A stretch of DNA of 8,282 nt, taken from assembly GCA_945888895.1 (NCBI GenBank), contig CAMDAY010000089.1, forward strand, positions 1 to 8,282, written 5' to 3'. Positions 1 through 6,379 of the stretch are shown piece after piece (position 1 is the stretch's first letter; the number at the start of each line of letters is the position of its first letter). The stretch comes from Dehalococcoides mccartyi. Its GTDB lineage: Bacteria > Chloroflexota > Dehalococcoidia > UBA2979. A program made the position numbers and the translations under genes. The notes beneath the pieces are model-generated. The model did no database searches. It was given only the letters and a program-made list of their open reading frames with translations, and was not told the DNA's origin.

Positions 1-38
1 CCCCTCCCGCGCCGGGAGGGGATTGGGGTGGGCCGCCC
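1..38 (+). repeat. GC-rich hairpin repeat, copy A
   Basis: A perfect 9-bp stem (CCCCTCCCG, 1-9; CGGGAGGGG, 13-21) with a 3-nt loop is followed by the tail ATTGGGGTGGG. A related hairpin with the tail TTGGGGTGGG occurs on the minus strand at the far end of the window, so this looks like a dispersed intergenic palindromic repeat. It may also act as a terminator-like structure, but no T-tract follows it. Confidence 0.6.
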
Positions 39-97
39 TGCGGTTGGACCTCGAACCCTACTCGTCGGCCCCGACACCCCGCCCCGTCTGCTCCGCT

Positions 98-131
98 CGC
101 ACCCACCCCGCGAACCTCGGGAGTGGGTGCG
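98..131 (+). other. Hairpin abutting the rpmH promoter
   Basis: CGCACCCAC (98-106) pairs with GTGGGTGCG (123-131). Inside it CCCG (107-110) pairs with CGGG (118-121), leaving a 7-nt loop and one bulged A at 122, for 13 pairs in all. It ends at the base just before the -35 element of rpmH. It could be a terminator for an upstream transcript or an operator-like site. There is no T-run, so factor-independent termination is not supported. Confidence 0.5.
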
Positions 132-160
132 TTGCCCCACCCCCGGCAGTTGCCTATACT
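132..160 (+). promoter_or_regulatory. Sigma-70-type promoter for the rpmH operon
   Basis: A -35 TTGCCC (132-137), a 17-bp spacer and a -10 TATACT (155-160) match the housekeeping consensus well in an otherwise very GC-rich region. Transcription would start near 166-168, giving a leader of about 20 nt before rpmH. This is the only strong promoter I see, and it probably drives the genes down to at least jag. Confidence 0.7.
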
Positions 161-188
161 TGGTCGGCTAAGTAGAGCGATCGGAGCA

Positions 189-326
189 ATGGTGAAACGG
201 ACCTGGCAGCCCAAGCGCAAGCCGCGCCAGCGAAAGCTGGGATTCCGCGCGCGCATGGCCACGAAAGACGGTCGCGAGATCATCTCGCGCCGCCGCGCGC
301 GCGGTCGCGCACGATTGACGGTCTAG
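189..326 (+). CDS. rpmH: 50S ribosomal protein bL34
   Basis: A 45-residue, very basic protein of the large ribosomal subunit that binds 23S rRNA. The sequence MVKRTWQP, then [13 protein letters not shown], then [12 protein letters not shown] matches the bL34 family almost throughout, and the length is typical (about 44-46). The start is ambiguous. ATG at 189 lies only 2 nt after the GGAG ribosome site (183-186), whereas GTG at 192 has a better 5-nt spacing and would give the canonical beginning MKRTWQP (44 aa). It is the first gene after the promoter at 132-160 and is followed, as in most bacteria, by rnpA. Identity is certain; only the first codon is in doubt. Confidence 0.96.
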   Translation: MVKRTWQPKRKPRQRKLGFRARMATKDGREIISRRRARGRARLTV

Positions 327-392
327 AACCCGACGCGCCCGAGCGTCCGCATCGAGCACGCATCATCCTGACCCTCACCACCTCCCCCGCAC

Positions 393-418
393 CCTCGTCG
401 GCCTCGAAGGCCACGAGG
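393..418 (+). promoter_or_regulatory. Hairpin overlapping the rnpA ribosome binding site
   Basis: CCTCGT (393-398) and GGCCT (400-404) pair with AGGCC (408-412) and ACGAGG (413-418), leaving loop CGA and one bulged C at 399: 11 pairs. The 3' arm overlaps the AGGAGG Shine-Dalgarno (416-421) that serves the GTG start of rnpA at 427. Folding would hide part of that site, so it could dampen rnpA translation relative to rpmH. That role is inferred. Confidence 0.5.
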
Positions 419-426
419 AGGGTGAC

Positions 427-825
427 GTGACGCAGGGCACGCAACGCCAGCAGCCACCCGGAGAGCCCGCCGCACCTGAGCGGCACGCTCCGGGGCGACT
501 CCGGCGACGCCAGGACTTCGCGGCAACCATGCGGACCGGGCGTCGTGCGAGGCATGCGCTGCTTACGGCTGTGGCGCGCCGGACACATGGGCCAGACACA
601 AGGTTGGGTTTCGCGGTCAGCCGACGTGTCGGCGGTGCCGTGGTGCGCAATCACGTGAAGCGACAACTGCGAATGATCGTCCGGTCCCACCGCTGGCACA
701 GCGGCTGGGACGTGGTGATCGTCGCCCAACCCACGTGCGCTGAGGCTCGATTCGACGAGCTTCAGCGCGCAATCGCGAGCACATGCGAGAAACTGGGCGT
801 CCTCATGGGGAATCGAGCGTCGTGA
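427..825 (+). CDS. rnpA: Ribonuclease P protein component
   Basis: The protein subunit of RNase P, which helps the catalytic RNA remove 5' leaders from pre-tRNA. The 132-residue product has a Pro/Gln-rich N-terminal stretch of about 22 residues and then the family fold: RLRRRQDFAATMRTG (24-38), RLGFAVSRRVGGAVVRNHVKRQLR (59-82) and DVVIVAQP (95-102). The signature RNR reads RNH (74-76), a conservative change. The GTG start is fixed by a stop just upstream in the other GTG frame and by AGGAGG (416-421) with a 5-nt spacer. The TGA stop overlaps the GTG start of yidD (GTGA), implying coupled translation. Position after rpmH is the classic order. Confidence 0.95.
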   Translation: MTQGTQRQQPPGEPAAPERHAPGRLRRRQDFAATMRTGRRARHALLTAVARRTHGPDTRLGFAVSRRVGGAVVRNHVKRQLRMIVRSHRWHSGWDVVIVAQPTCAEARFDELQRAIASTCEKLGVLMGNRAS

Positions 826-1085
826 AGGCGTCTCTGCTCGCAATGATCGGTTTCTACCAGCGATACCTCTCGCCCGGTCTGCACGCCGCCGCCAGCCCTG
901 CCTGCCGGTTCCAGCCCACGTGCTCCCATTACGCCGCCGAGGCGATCGAGCGCCACGGTGCCGCTCAAGGCACCTGGCTCGCGATTCGACGCCTCGCGCG
1001 CTGCCGTCCCGGCGGCGGCACCGGCTTCGACCCGGTACCCGATGCGCCTTCAGGGCCGCGCGCACACGACGTGCAGGTTGCATGA
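822..1085 (+). CDS. yidD: Membrane protein insertion efficiency factor YidD
   Basis: A small (87-residue) member of the YidD family, peripheral inner-membrane proteins that assist YidC-dependent insertion. Visible marks are FYQRYLSPGL (11-20), the cysteine signature CRFQPTCSHYAAEAI (28-42), the segment AIERHGAAQGTWLAIRRLARC (41-61) and the closing GFDPVP (68-73). The start is taken as GTG 822, overlapping the rnpA stop, because the family begins just before this helix; the longer upstream reading falls inside rnpA. A GGGGA (807-811) about 10 nt upstream is a plausible ribosome site. Its TGA (1083-1085) overlaps the yidC start codon, and the same bases belong to the parS palindrome. Confidence 0.94.
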   Translation: MKASLLAMIGFYQRYLSPGLHAAASPACRFQPTCSHYAAEAIERHGAAQGTWLAIRRLARCRPGGGTGFDPVPDAPSGPRAHDVQVA

Positions 1086-3190
1086 TGTTTCACGTGAAAC
1101 ATCGCTTTGGCCCCACCCTCGTCGCTTTCCTTGCCACCGCGCTGATCGCCACCGGTTGTACCGGCTCCGGCGCACCCGCACAGGGCTGGGCGCAGCCCGT
1201 GAAGGGCCCCGGCGGCACGCTGCTCATCCAGTCGCAGGTCGGCATGCTGGCCGCGCTCGCGGCTGACGGCTCGAAGGTTGCCGAGTTCCAGGTCAAGGGG
1301 CCGCCAACCCGCAACTTCTTGGGCCAGCAGTCACAGGCACCCACCCCGCTCTACGCCGCGCCGATCGTGGATGGCACGACCGCCTACGTGGTCGGCCACC
1401 ACGGCCGAGTGGCCCGCTTGAGCCTTGATGGTGGTGTGATCGCCGAGAAATGGGGCGTCGACCTCCAGGAACAGGTCGTTGCCACCCCGATCTTGCGAGG
1501 CGACCGCCTGTACGTGTCCGCCGAGAACGGCACGCTGCACGTGCTGAACGTCGCGAACGGCACCATCACCAACACCACCCGCCCCACGGACGGGCGCGTC
1601 TGGGGCGCCCCCGCCGTCCAGGGCAGCCGCCTGTTCATCGGCACGCTCGACAGCAGCGAGGTGATCGCGGTCAACGCGGACTCCGGTGCGACCGAGTGGA
1701 AGCACGAGGGCGCGGGGGCCGCTGCGGCCGATCTCGTCGTGCAAGGCGATCTCCTCGTCCTCCCGTCGTTCGACCGGACGATCCACGCACTGAACACCGC
1801 GACCGGCGATGAGAAGTGGCAGTTTCGGGGCGACGGCTGGTTCATCGGCCGTCCGGCCGTCACTGATCAGGCGATCTACGCGGCCTCGATGCGCGGCTCT
1901 GTGTACGCGCTCGACCGCGACGGCAAGATGCGCTGGACGTTCTCCCGCACCGGCCTCGAGTTTCGCGCCACCCCGCTCATCTCCGGCGACACGCTGATCG
2001 TCGCCTCCCGCAGCGGCGAGGTCATTGGGCTGAACCTGACGGACGGTACCGAGAAGTGGTCACGCACCGTCGATGGTGCTCGGTTCGACGCCAGCGGCGC
2101 GCTCACGGACTCTGGCGTCGTCTACACCACCCCGGACTACAAGCTCGTCCGCATCGACCCCGCCAACGGCGAGATCAGGTCATCGACCGTGCCGCCCTCC
2201 GGTGGCAGCAGCGCCTTCCCGATTGGCCGCATCTGGCGGCTGGTGCTTGAGACACCGCTGATCAACACGATCATCGTGCTCACCGCGCTCCTCGCGAGCT
2301 CCTACGGCCTCGCGATCCTCGCGTTCACCGTCCTTGTGAAGGCGCTGACGTTCCCGCTGACCCTGAAGAGCCTCAACTCGATGAAGGCGATGCAGGAAAT
2401 CCAGCCCCAGATGCAGGAGATTCAGAAGAAGTACACGGATCCTCGCCGCCGGCAGGAAGAGACGATGCGTCTCTACCGCGAAGCCGGGGTGAACCCGCTG
2501 GGCTGTCTGGGGCCACTGGTCATCCAGATGCCGATCTTCTTCGCCCTGTACCAGGTCGTGAGTCTCACTGTCGGCGCCACCCCGGAGGCGGTCCTGAACC
2601 TCTCCGGTCGCCTGTACGACGTCCCGCTGATCCAGGACGCGATCCCGCTCGCGACGAAGTTCCTGGGCGCCGACCTCGCCGCGCACACGGGCTACGTGCT
2701 CGCCTTCGTCGTCTTCGCCACGACCTGGCTGCAGCAGCGCATCTCCAGCAGCCGCACGGCCGCCACGTCTGAGCAGCAGCAGTCCATGAACTCAATGATG
2801 CTCTGGATGATGCCGGTGATGATCGCCTACTTCTCGATGCTCGCTCCGGCGGGCCTCGGGTTGTACTGGGCGGCGAGCACGGGCATCCAGATCATCCTGC
2901 AGTGGGTATTCGTCGGCCCCGGCGACTTCACCTGGGCCTCTCTCATCCCGAACTCTGTGCGAGACCGCCTCGGCATGCGCCAGGTCTCGACGCGGATCGA
3001 CCACCGTCGCGCGGCTCCGCGCACGGCCATCACCCAGCGCACGGGGGCCCCCGGCGGGGACCCCACCGAATCGAGGAATACGGATGCCGGTAGCGGAGAC
3101 GAGCGGAAAGACGGTCGACGAGGCAATCGGACGGGCTCTCAATCAACTGGGACTCCGCCGCGATCAGGTAGACGTCGACGTAATCACTGA
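1082..3190 (+). CDS. yidC: YidC/Oxa1 insertase with N-terminal lipoprotein beta-propeller
   Basis: A 702-residue fusion. Residues 1-26 are a lipoprotein-like signal (MMFHVKHRFG, hydrophobic stretch, then IATGC with Cys26 as the likely lipidated residue). Residues 35-370 contain about eight repeats of the PQQ-like/BamB-type propeller pattern (for example TPILRGDRLYVSAENGTLHVLN and ALDRDGKMRW). Residues 380-635 are the insertase core: YGLAILAFTVLVKALTFPLT, SMKAMQEIQPQMQEIQKKY, GVNPLGCLGPLVIQMPIFFALY and PAGLGLYWAAS. The usual hydrophilic-groove Arg is Lys420. The C-terminal tail is Arg-rich. Most insertases of this type have a short lipoprotein N-terminus or, in Gram-negatives, a periplasmic P1 beta-sandwich; a propeller here is unusual. 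ATG 1082 or 1085 are both possible (weak AGG site at 1075-1077; the second gives MFHVKH). The last 107 bp overlap jag. Confidence 0.92.
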   Translation: MMFHVKHRFGPTLVAFLATALIATGCTGSGAPAQGWAQPVKGPGGTLLIQSQVGMLAALAADGSKVAEFQVKGPPTRNFLGQQSQAPTPLYAAPIVDGTTAYVVGHHGRVARLSLDGGVIAEKWGVDLQEQVVATPILRGDRLYVSAENGTLHVLNVANGTITNTTRPTDGRVWGAPAVQGSRLFIGTLDSSEVIAVNADSGATEWKHEGAGAAAADLVVQGDLLVLPSFDRTIHALNTATGDEKWQFRGDGWFIGRPAVTDQAIYAASMRGSVYALDRDGKMRWTFSRTGLEFRATPLISGDTLIVASRSGEVIGLNLTDGTEKWSRTVDGARFDASGALTDSGVVYTTPDYKLVRIDPANGEIRSSTVPPSGGSSAFPIGRIWRLVLETPLINTIIVLTALLASSYGLAILAFTVLVKALTFPLTLKSLNSMKAMQEIQPQMQEIQKKYTDPRRRQEETMRLYREAGVNPLGCLGPLVIQMPIFFALYQVVSLTVGATPEAVLNLSGRLYDVPLIQDAIPLATKFLGADLAAHTGYVLAFVVFATTWLQQRISSSRTAATSEQQQSMNSMMLWMMPVMIAYFSMLAPAGLGLYWAASTGIQIILQWVFVGPGDFTWASLIPNSVRDRLGMRQVSTRIDHRRAAPRTAITQRTGAPGGDPTESRNTDAGSGDERKDGRRGNRTGSQSTGTPPRSGRRRRNH
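1084..1103. promoter_or_regulatory. parS centromere site at the yidD/yidC junction
   Basis: TGTTTCACGTGAAACA (1086-1101) is a perfect match to the conserved chromosomal parS element bound by ParB, and the palindrome extends to 20 bp (1084-1103). It covers the last bases of the yidD stop codon and the first codons of yidC, where it reads MFHVKH. The cognate parA and parB are in the same window. ParB would load here with CTP and spread into rpmH-jag. No second full parS was found. Confidence 0.95.
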
Positions 3191-4367
3191 AGGTAAGGCC
3201 GGGTTCCTCGGGTTCGGGTCGGAGGACGCGATTGTCCGCGTCACGGCCCGCGAGGGTGCGGTCAGTGCCAACAACCGCAACCGCGGCCCCCGAGGGCCGC
3301 GTCCCGGCGGCGGTGGTGGCCGGCGCGACGGCGGCAATGACCGCAACCGTCAGCCCGAGGTCGCACGACCGCGCGACGACGATGATGACGACGACCGTGA
3401 CGACGATGACGCCCCGCCCAGTCGTGGCCCGAACGACGCGCCCCGCGCTGGTGGCGCTCCTGCTGCCGAGGGTGCCGAGGGCGAGCGACGCCGTCGCGGA
3501 CGCCGCGGGGGCCGTGGCCGTCGCGGTGGTGGTGGCGAGGGTGCCACCGACGCGCCCGATGGTGACGCTGGTGAGCGCGCTCCCGAGCGTACAGATGAGC
3601 CCGTGGCCGCAGCCGCCCCGCAGGGTGGCCGCGCCGACGACCGCCCTCGTGAAGATAGAGCGCCTCGCGAAGACCGTGGTGGTCGAGGCGGGCGCGGCAG
3701 TGGCGGTGGACGTGATCGCGACGACCGAGGTGGCCGTGGTGGCCGCGGCGGTCGCAGCGACGACCGTGGGCCTCGCCCCGAGCGCGAGCGCGGCTACAGC
3801 GTCCCGGTTGCCGAGGAGATCCGCATCCCGGACGCCCCGGATGACGTGCCGGACCGTCCCGCCACGGAGTACGCGGACGAGTTGGACCTGGCAGGGAGCA
3901 CCCTGCGCGACCTGCTGAACCTGCTGGGACTCACCCACACGGAGATCAGCGCGCGTGACCCGGAGACCCCGGGCGACGGGCTCGGCCTCGTGGCGCAGGT
4001 GCTCGACCTGTACGGCGAGGACGACGCGACGTCGGACGACCTCGGGCTGCTCATCGGCCGCCGGGGCGAGACGCTGTCGTCGCTGCAGTACCTCCTGAAC
4101 ACGATCATCGGCCGCGCGGGCGAGGACGCTCCGGTCTACGGCATCGACATCGAGGGCTACCGCCGCCGCCGCGAGCAGACGCTGGTCGACCTCGCGCACG
4201 AGATCGCGCAGGAGGTCCGCGAGACGGGCGATGTGATCACCCTCGAGCCGATGCCGGCCTCCGAGCGACGCATCGTCCACCTCGCCCTCGAGACCGAGGA
4301 AGGCGTCCGCACCGAGAGCGTTGGCTCCGGTGACCGCCGCCAGGTCGAGGTGCTCCCGGCCGATTAG
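3084..4367 (+). CDS. jag: KH-R3H RNA-binding protein Jag/KhpB with long RGG/Asp-rich linker
   Basis: A 427-residue cytoplasmic RNA-binding protein, homologous to Jag/KhpB/EloR, which is usually encoded next to yidC and in Firmicutes affects cell elongation and division. Order: Jag-N domain (1-55, GKTVDEAIGRALNQLG and GFLGFG), a disordered linker (about 59-238), a KH domain (about 262-365, GXXG loop GRRG at 325-328) and an R3H domain (about 366-425; R395 to H399 fits RxxxH in PASERRIVHLAL). Common homologues have a shorter linker; this one mixes RGG clusters with an Asp run (98-109). The start is ATG 3084, preceded by GAGGA (3073-3077), because the Jag-N fold begins there, although this lies inside yidC. 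A 69-bp gap with a hairpin follows. Confidence 0.93.
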   Translation: MPVAETSGKTVDEAIGRALNQLGLRRDQVDVDVITEGKAGFLGFGSEDAIVRVTAREGAVSANNRNRGPRGPRPGGGGGRRDGGNDRNRQPEVARPRDDDDDDDRDDDDAPPSRGPNDAPRAGGAPAAEGAEGERRRRGRRGGRGRRGGGGEGATDAPDGDAGERAPERTDEPVAAAAPQGGRADDRPREDRAPREDRGGRGGRGSGGGRDRDDRGGRGGRGGRSDDRGPRPERERGYSVPVAEEIRIPDAPDDVPDRPATEYADELDLAGSTLRDLLNLLGLTHTEISARDPETPGDGLGLVAQVLDLYGEDDATSDDLGLLIGRRGETLSSLQYLLNTIIGRAGEDAPVYGIDIEGYRRRREQTLVDLAHEIAQEVRETGDVITLEPMPASERRIVHLALETEEGVRTESVGSGDRRQVEVLPAD

Positions 4368-4390
4368 CCGCGAACGCTGCACGACAGGAC

Positions 4391-4429
4391 TGCTCTCAAC
4401 CGGTAGCCCCGTGCCACCGGTTGAGAGCA
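4391..4429 (+). terminator. Perfect 14-bp inverted repeat between jag and the kinase gene
   Basis: TGCTCTCAACCGGT (4391-4404) and ACCGGTTGAGAGCA (4416-4429) are exact reverse complements around an 11-nt loop. It is the longest perfect stem in the window. No T-tract follows, so a classic intrinsic terminator is doubtful. The right arm holds GAGAG (4423-4427), the only ribosome-site-like sequence before ATG 4437, so it could instead gate translation of the kinase or be a protein-binding operator. Confidence 0.5.
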
Positions 4430-4436
4430 CCCGACA

Positions 4437-5393
4437 ATGACTGAGAACGCCGTTCGCGACGATCCGCACTCCCCCGACCCGGTACTGCTGGTCGGTGCGG
4501 TGACGTGGGATGTCGTGGACGGCCAACGAGTGCCGGGTGGGGCCGTGACCTACGCCGCCCGCGCTGCGACGGCCCTCGGTATCCGGGCGTACGTGTTGGT
4601 CGCCGCCGGCGACGACGCCGACCTCGACGCGTTCGAGGGACACGAACTGGCCGTGGTGCGTCTGGAGCAGACGATGACGCTGGAGCACCGCTTCGAGGCC
4701 AGTGTCTTCGGGGCCGGGATCCGCCACCAGCGCGTTGTTTCACGGCCGCACCGGGGGCTCCATCCCTCGGATACCCCGTCTGCTTGGCCCGCACCGCGCA
4801 CGATGGTGCTCGGGACCCTGCTCCCGGACGACATCGACGCCCCCGCGTTCCTCGCCCTCGGTGCGCAGGAAACGGCGCTGATCGCGCAGGGGATGCAGCG
4901 TCGCATCGCCGCCGACGGCACGATCGAGGACCTCGACGCGCCATCCGAGGCGCTCCGCGACGCCGCACGACCGGACGTCACCGTCTGCCTCTCGTCCGAT
5001 GAGACGGACCGCTGGCCGGCGGGCGCGCTCGGCCACCTCGTGGGGCGATCGAGGCGGATCGTCCGGACCCTCGGCGCGGCGGGTGCGGAGATCCGGACGC
5101 GCGACGGGGACGAAGAACGGACGCTGCACATCCCGGCGCTCCCCGCCACCGTCGTCGACACGACCGGCGCGGGCGACGTGTTCGCGACCGCCCTTATACT
5201 CGCGGTGCGTGCGGGGGAAGACGTGGCCGGGCGGCTTGCAGCTGCCTGTGCCGCAGCCTGTGTGGAGCGCCGAGCCTCGGCGCCCCTTCCTGCACGCACG
5301 GAACTCGAGGCCCGCGCGGGTATCCCGCGCTCGGGCGAAACACGCGCTGGCTTGAACAGCAGCGATGAGCCACGCGCGCGGGGAGACCGATGA
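4437..5393 (+). CDS. PfkB-family carbohydrate/nucleoside kinase, substrate unknown
   Basis: A 318-residue cytosolic ATP-dependent kinase of the ribokinase/PfkB superfamily. The N-terminal Gly-rich signature is present as PGGAVTYAARAATALG (33-48), and the C-terminal signature VDTTGAGDVFATALILAV (240-257) contains the anion hole GAGD with the catalytic base Asp247. The middle (AQGMQRRIAADGTIEDL, 150-166) resembles a subgroup of uncharacterised bacterial PfkB kinases, so no substrate is assigned. The start ATG 4437 has only a weak GAGAG upstream, within the hairpin. The tail after about residue 295 is polar and variable. The TGA overlaps the parA ATG (ATGA), so it is translationally coupled to the partition genes. 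In many genomes mnmE, mnmG and rsmG lie between jag and parA instead. Confidence 0.85.
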   Translation: MTENAVRDDPHSPDPVLLVGAVTWDVVDGQRVPGGAVTYAARAATALGIRAYVLVAAGDDADLDAFEGHELAVVRLEQTMTLEHRFEASVFGAGIRHQRVVSRPHRGLHPSDTPSAWPAPRTMVLGTLLPDDIDAPAFLALGAQETALIAQGMQRRIAADGTIEDLDAPSEALRDAARPDVTVCLSSDETDRWPAGALGHLVGRSRRIVRTLGAAGAEIRTRDGDEERTLHIPALPATVVDTTGAGDVFATALILAVRAGEDVAGRLAAACAAACVERRASAPLPARTELEARAGIPRSGETRAGLNSSDEPRARGDR

Positions 5394-6379
5394 CCGTTGT
5401 GATCGCGCTGGCGAACCAGAAGGGCGGCGTCGGCAAGACGACGACCACGGTGTCGCTCGCCGCCGCGCTCGCCGCGCGCGGGCTGCGCGTCCTCGTGGTC
5501 GACGCCGACCCGCAGGCCAACGCCACCTCGGCGGTCGGCGCGACGAAGGATGACGAGGGTGGCCTGTACGAGGCGCTGGTCGACGAACGTCCCCTCGACG
5601 ACGCGGTGCGCGCGACGAACATCGACGGCCTGTCGATCCTGCCGACCACGCCCGCGCTCGCCGGCGCAGAGGTCGAGCTGGTCTCGGTCATGGCGCGCGA
5701 GTTCCGCATGAAGCGCGCACTCGATGCGCTGCGTCCGCGCTTCGACCTGATCCTGGTCGACTGCCCGCCGTCGCTCGGCCTGCTCACCGTGAACGCGCTC
5801 GCCGCGTGCGACGAGGTGATCATCCCCGTGCAGTGCGAGTACTTCGCGCTCGAGGGACTCAGCCACCTGTCGCACACGATCGAGCTGGTGCAGCGCAACC
5901 TCAACCCACGACTGGTGATCCGGGGTGTCGTGCTGACGATGTTCGACGCGCGGACGAACCTCTCGCGCGAGGTCGAGGCCGAGGTGCGCTCGCACTTCCC
6001 CAACACCTTCGACGCCGTGATTCCTCGATCGGTGCGCCTCGCGGAAGCGCCGAGCCACGGCGAGCCGATCACCGTCTTCGACCCGACGAGCACCGGCGCG
6101 CGCGCGTACTTCGACCTGGGCGACGAGCTGATCGCCGCGCTCCGTGCACACGACCTGATCCCCGCCCCGCGGCCGGAGGCCTCATCAGAGGGGACAGCCA
6201 GCGCACCGAGCACCGCGCTTCGCGCCGTCGTCGCCTCGACGCCGACGGCACTGGCGACGGTGCCGACGACCTCGCACGAGGTGGCCACGATTCCGCAGAC
6301 CACACGCGACGTGATGACGCAGCCGCAGCCGCATACACCGTCCGATTCCGGAGCGCAGGAGCAGACGCATGGCGCGTAA
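5390..6379 (+). CDS. parA: Chromosome-partitioning ATPase ParA (Soj-like)
   Basis: A 329-residue ParA ATPase that binds DNA nonspecifically when ATP-bound and moves ParB-parS complexes to segregate the chromosome. The deviant Walker A is KGGVGKTT (11-18), followed by DADPQANAT (38-46), Walker B ILVDCPPSLG (121-130) and PVQCEYFALEGL (146-157). The ATPase core ends near residue 258, as in Soj (about 250 aa), and is followed by an extra tail of about 70 residues rich in Ala, Thr, Ser, Pro and Gln. GGGAG (5381-5385) precedes the ATG by 4 nt. The start overlaps the kinase stop and the end overlaps parB by 11 nt. Chromosomal type is indicated by the neighbouring parB, the parS in the window and the rpmH-jag context. 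Confidence 0.95.
   Translation: MTVVIALANQKGGVGKTTTTVSLAAALAARGLRVLVVDADPQANATSAVGATKDDEGGLYEALVDERPLDDAVRATNIDGLSILPTTPALAGAEVELVSVMAREFRMKRALDALRPRFDLILVDCPPSLGLLTVNALAACDEVIIPVQCEYFALEGLSHLSHTIELVQRNLNPRLVIRGVVLTMFDARTNLSREVEAEVRSHFPNTFDAVIPRSVRLAEAPSHGEPITVFDPTSTGARAYFDLGDELIAALRAHDLIPAPRPEASSEGTASAPSTALRAVVASTPTALATVPTTSHEVATIPQTTRDVMTQPQPHTPSDSGAQEQTHGA

Noticed and set aside
1..188. Replication origin upstream of rpmH
   Set aside because: No TTATCCACA-like DnaA boxes and no AT-rich unwinding region are visible.
186..199. GTGAAAC in the rpmH start region as a parS half-site
   Set aside because: The other half does not match parS at all.
3232..3918. A 228-codon plus-strand frame inside jag
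   Set aside because: It is the +1 shadow of the repetitive Arg/Gly/Asp linker and carries no domain.
3030..4727. A 565-codon open frame on the minus strand opposite jag
   Set aside because: It is antisense to the clear Jag/KhpB gene, lacks recognisable domains and is low complexity; high GC at third positions leaves few stops.
4734..4748. Possible second parS beginning TGTTTCACG
   Set aside because: Only the left half matches; the right half reads GCCGCA, so there is no palindrome.
5172..5200. Internal promoter with TATACT in the kinase gene for parAB
   Set aside because: The -10-like hexamer has no acceptable -35 at 16-18 bp and lies in the codons of the conserved GAGD helix.
4550..6303. 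Long minus-strand open frames opposite the kinase and parA
   Set aside because: They mirror well-supported plus-strand genes and show no motifs of their own.
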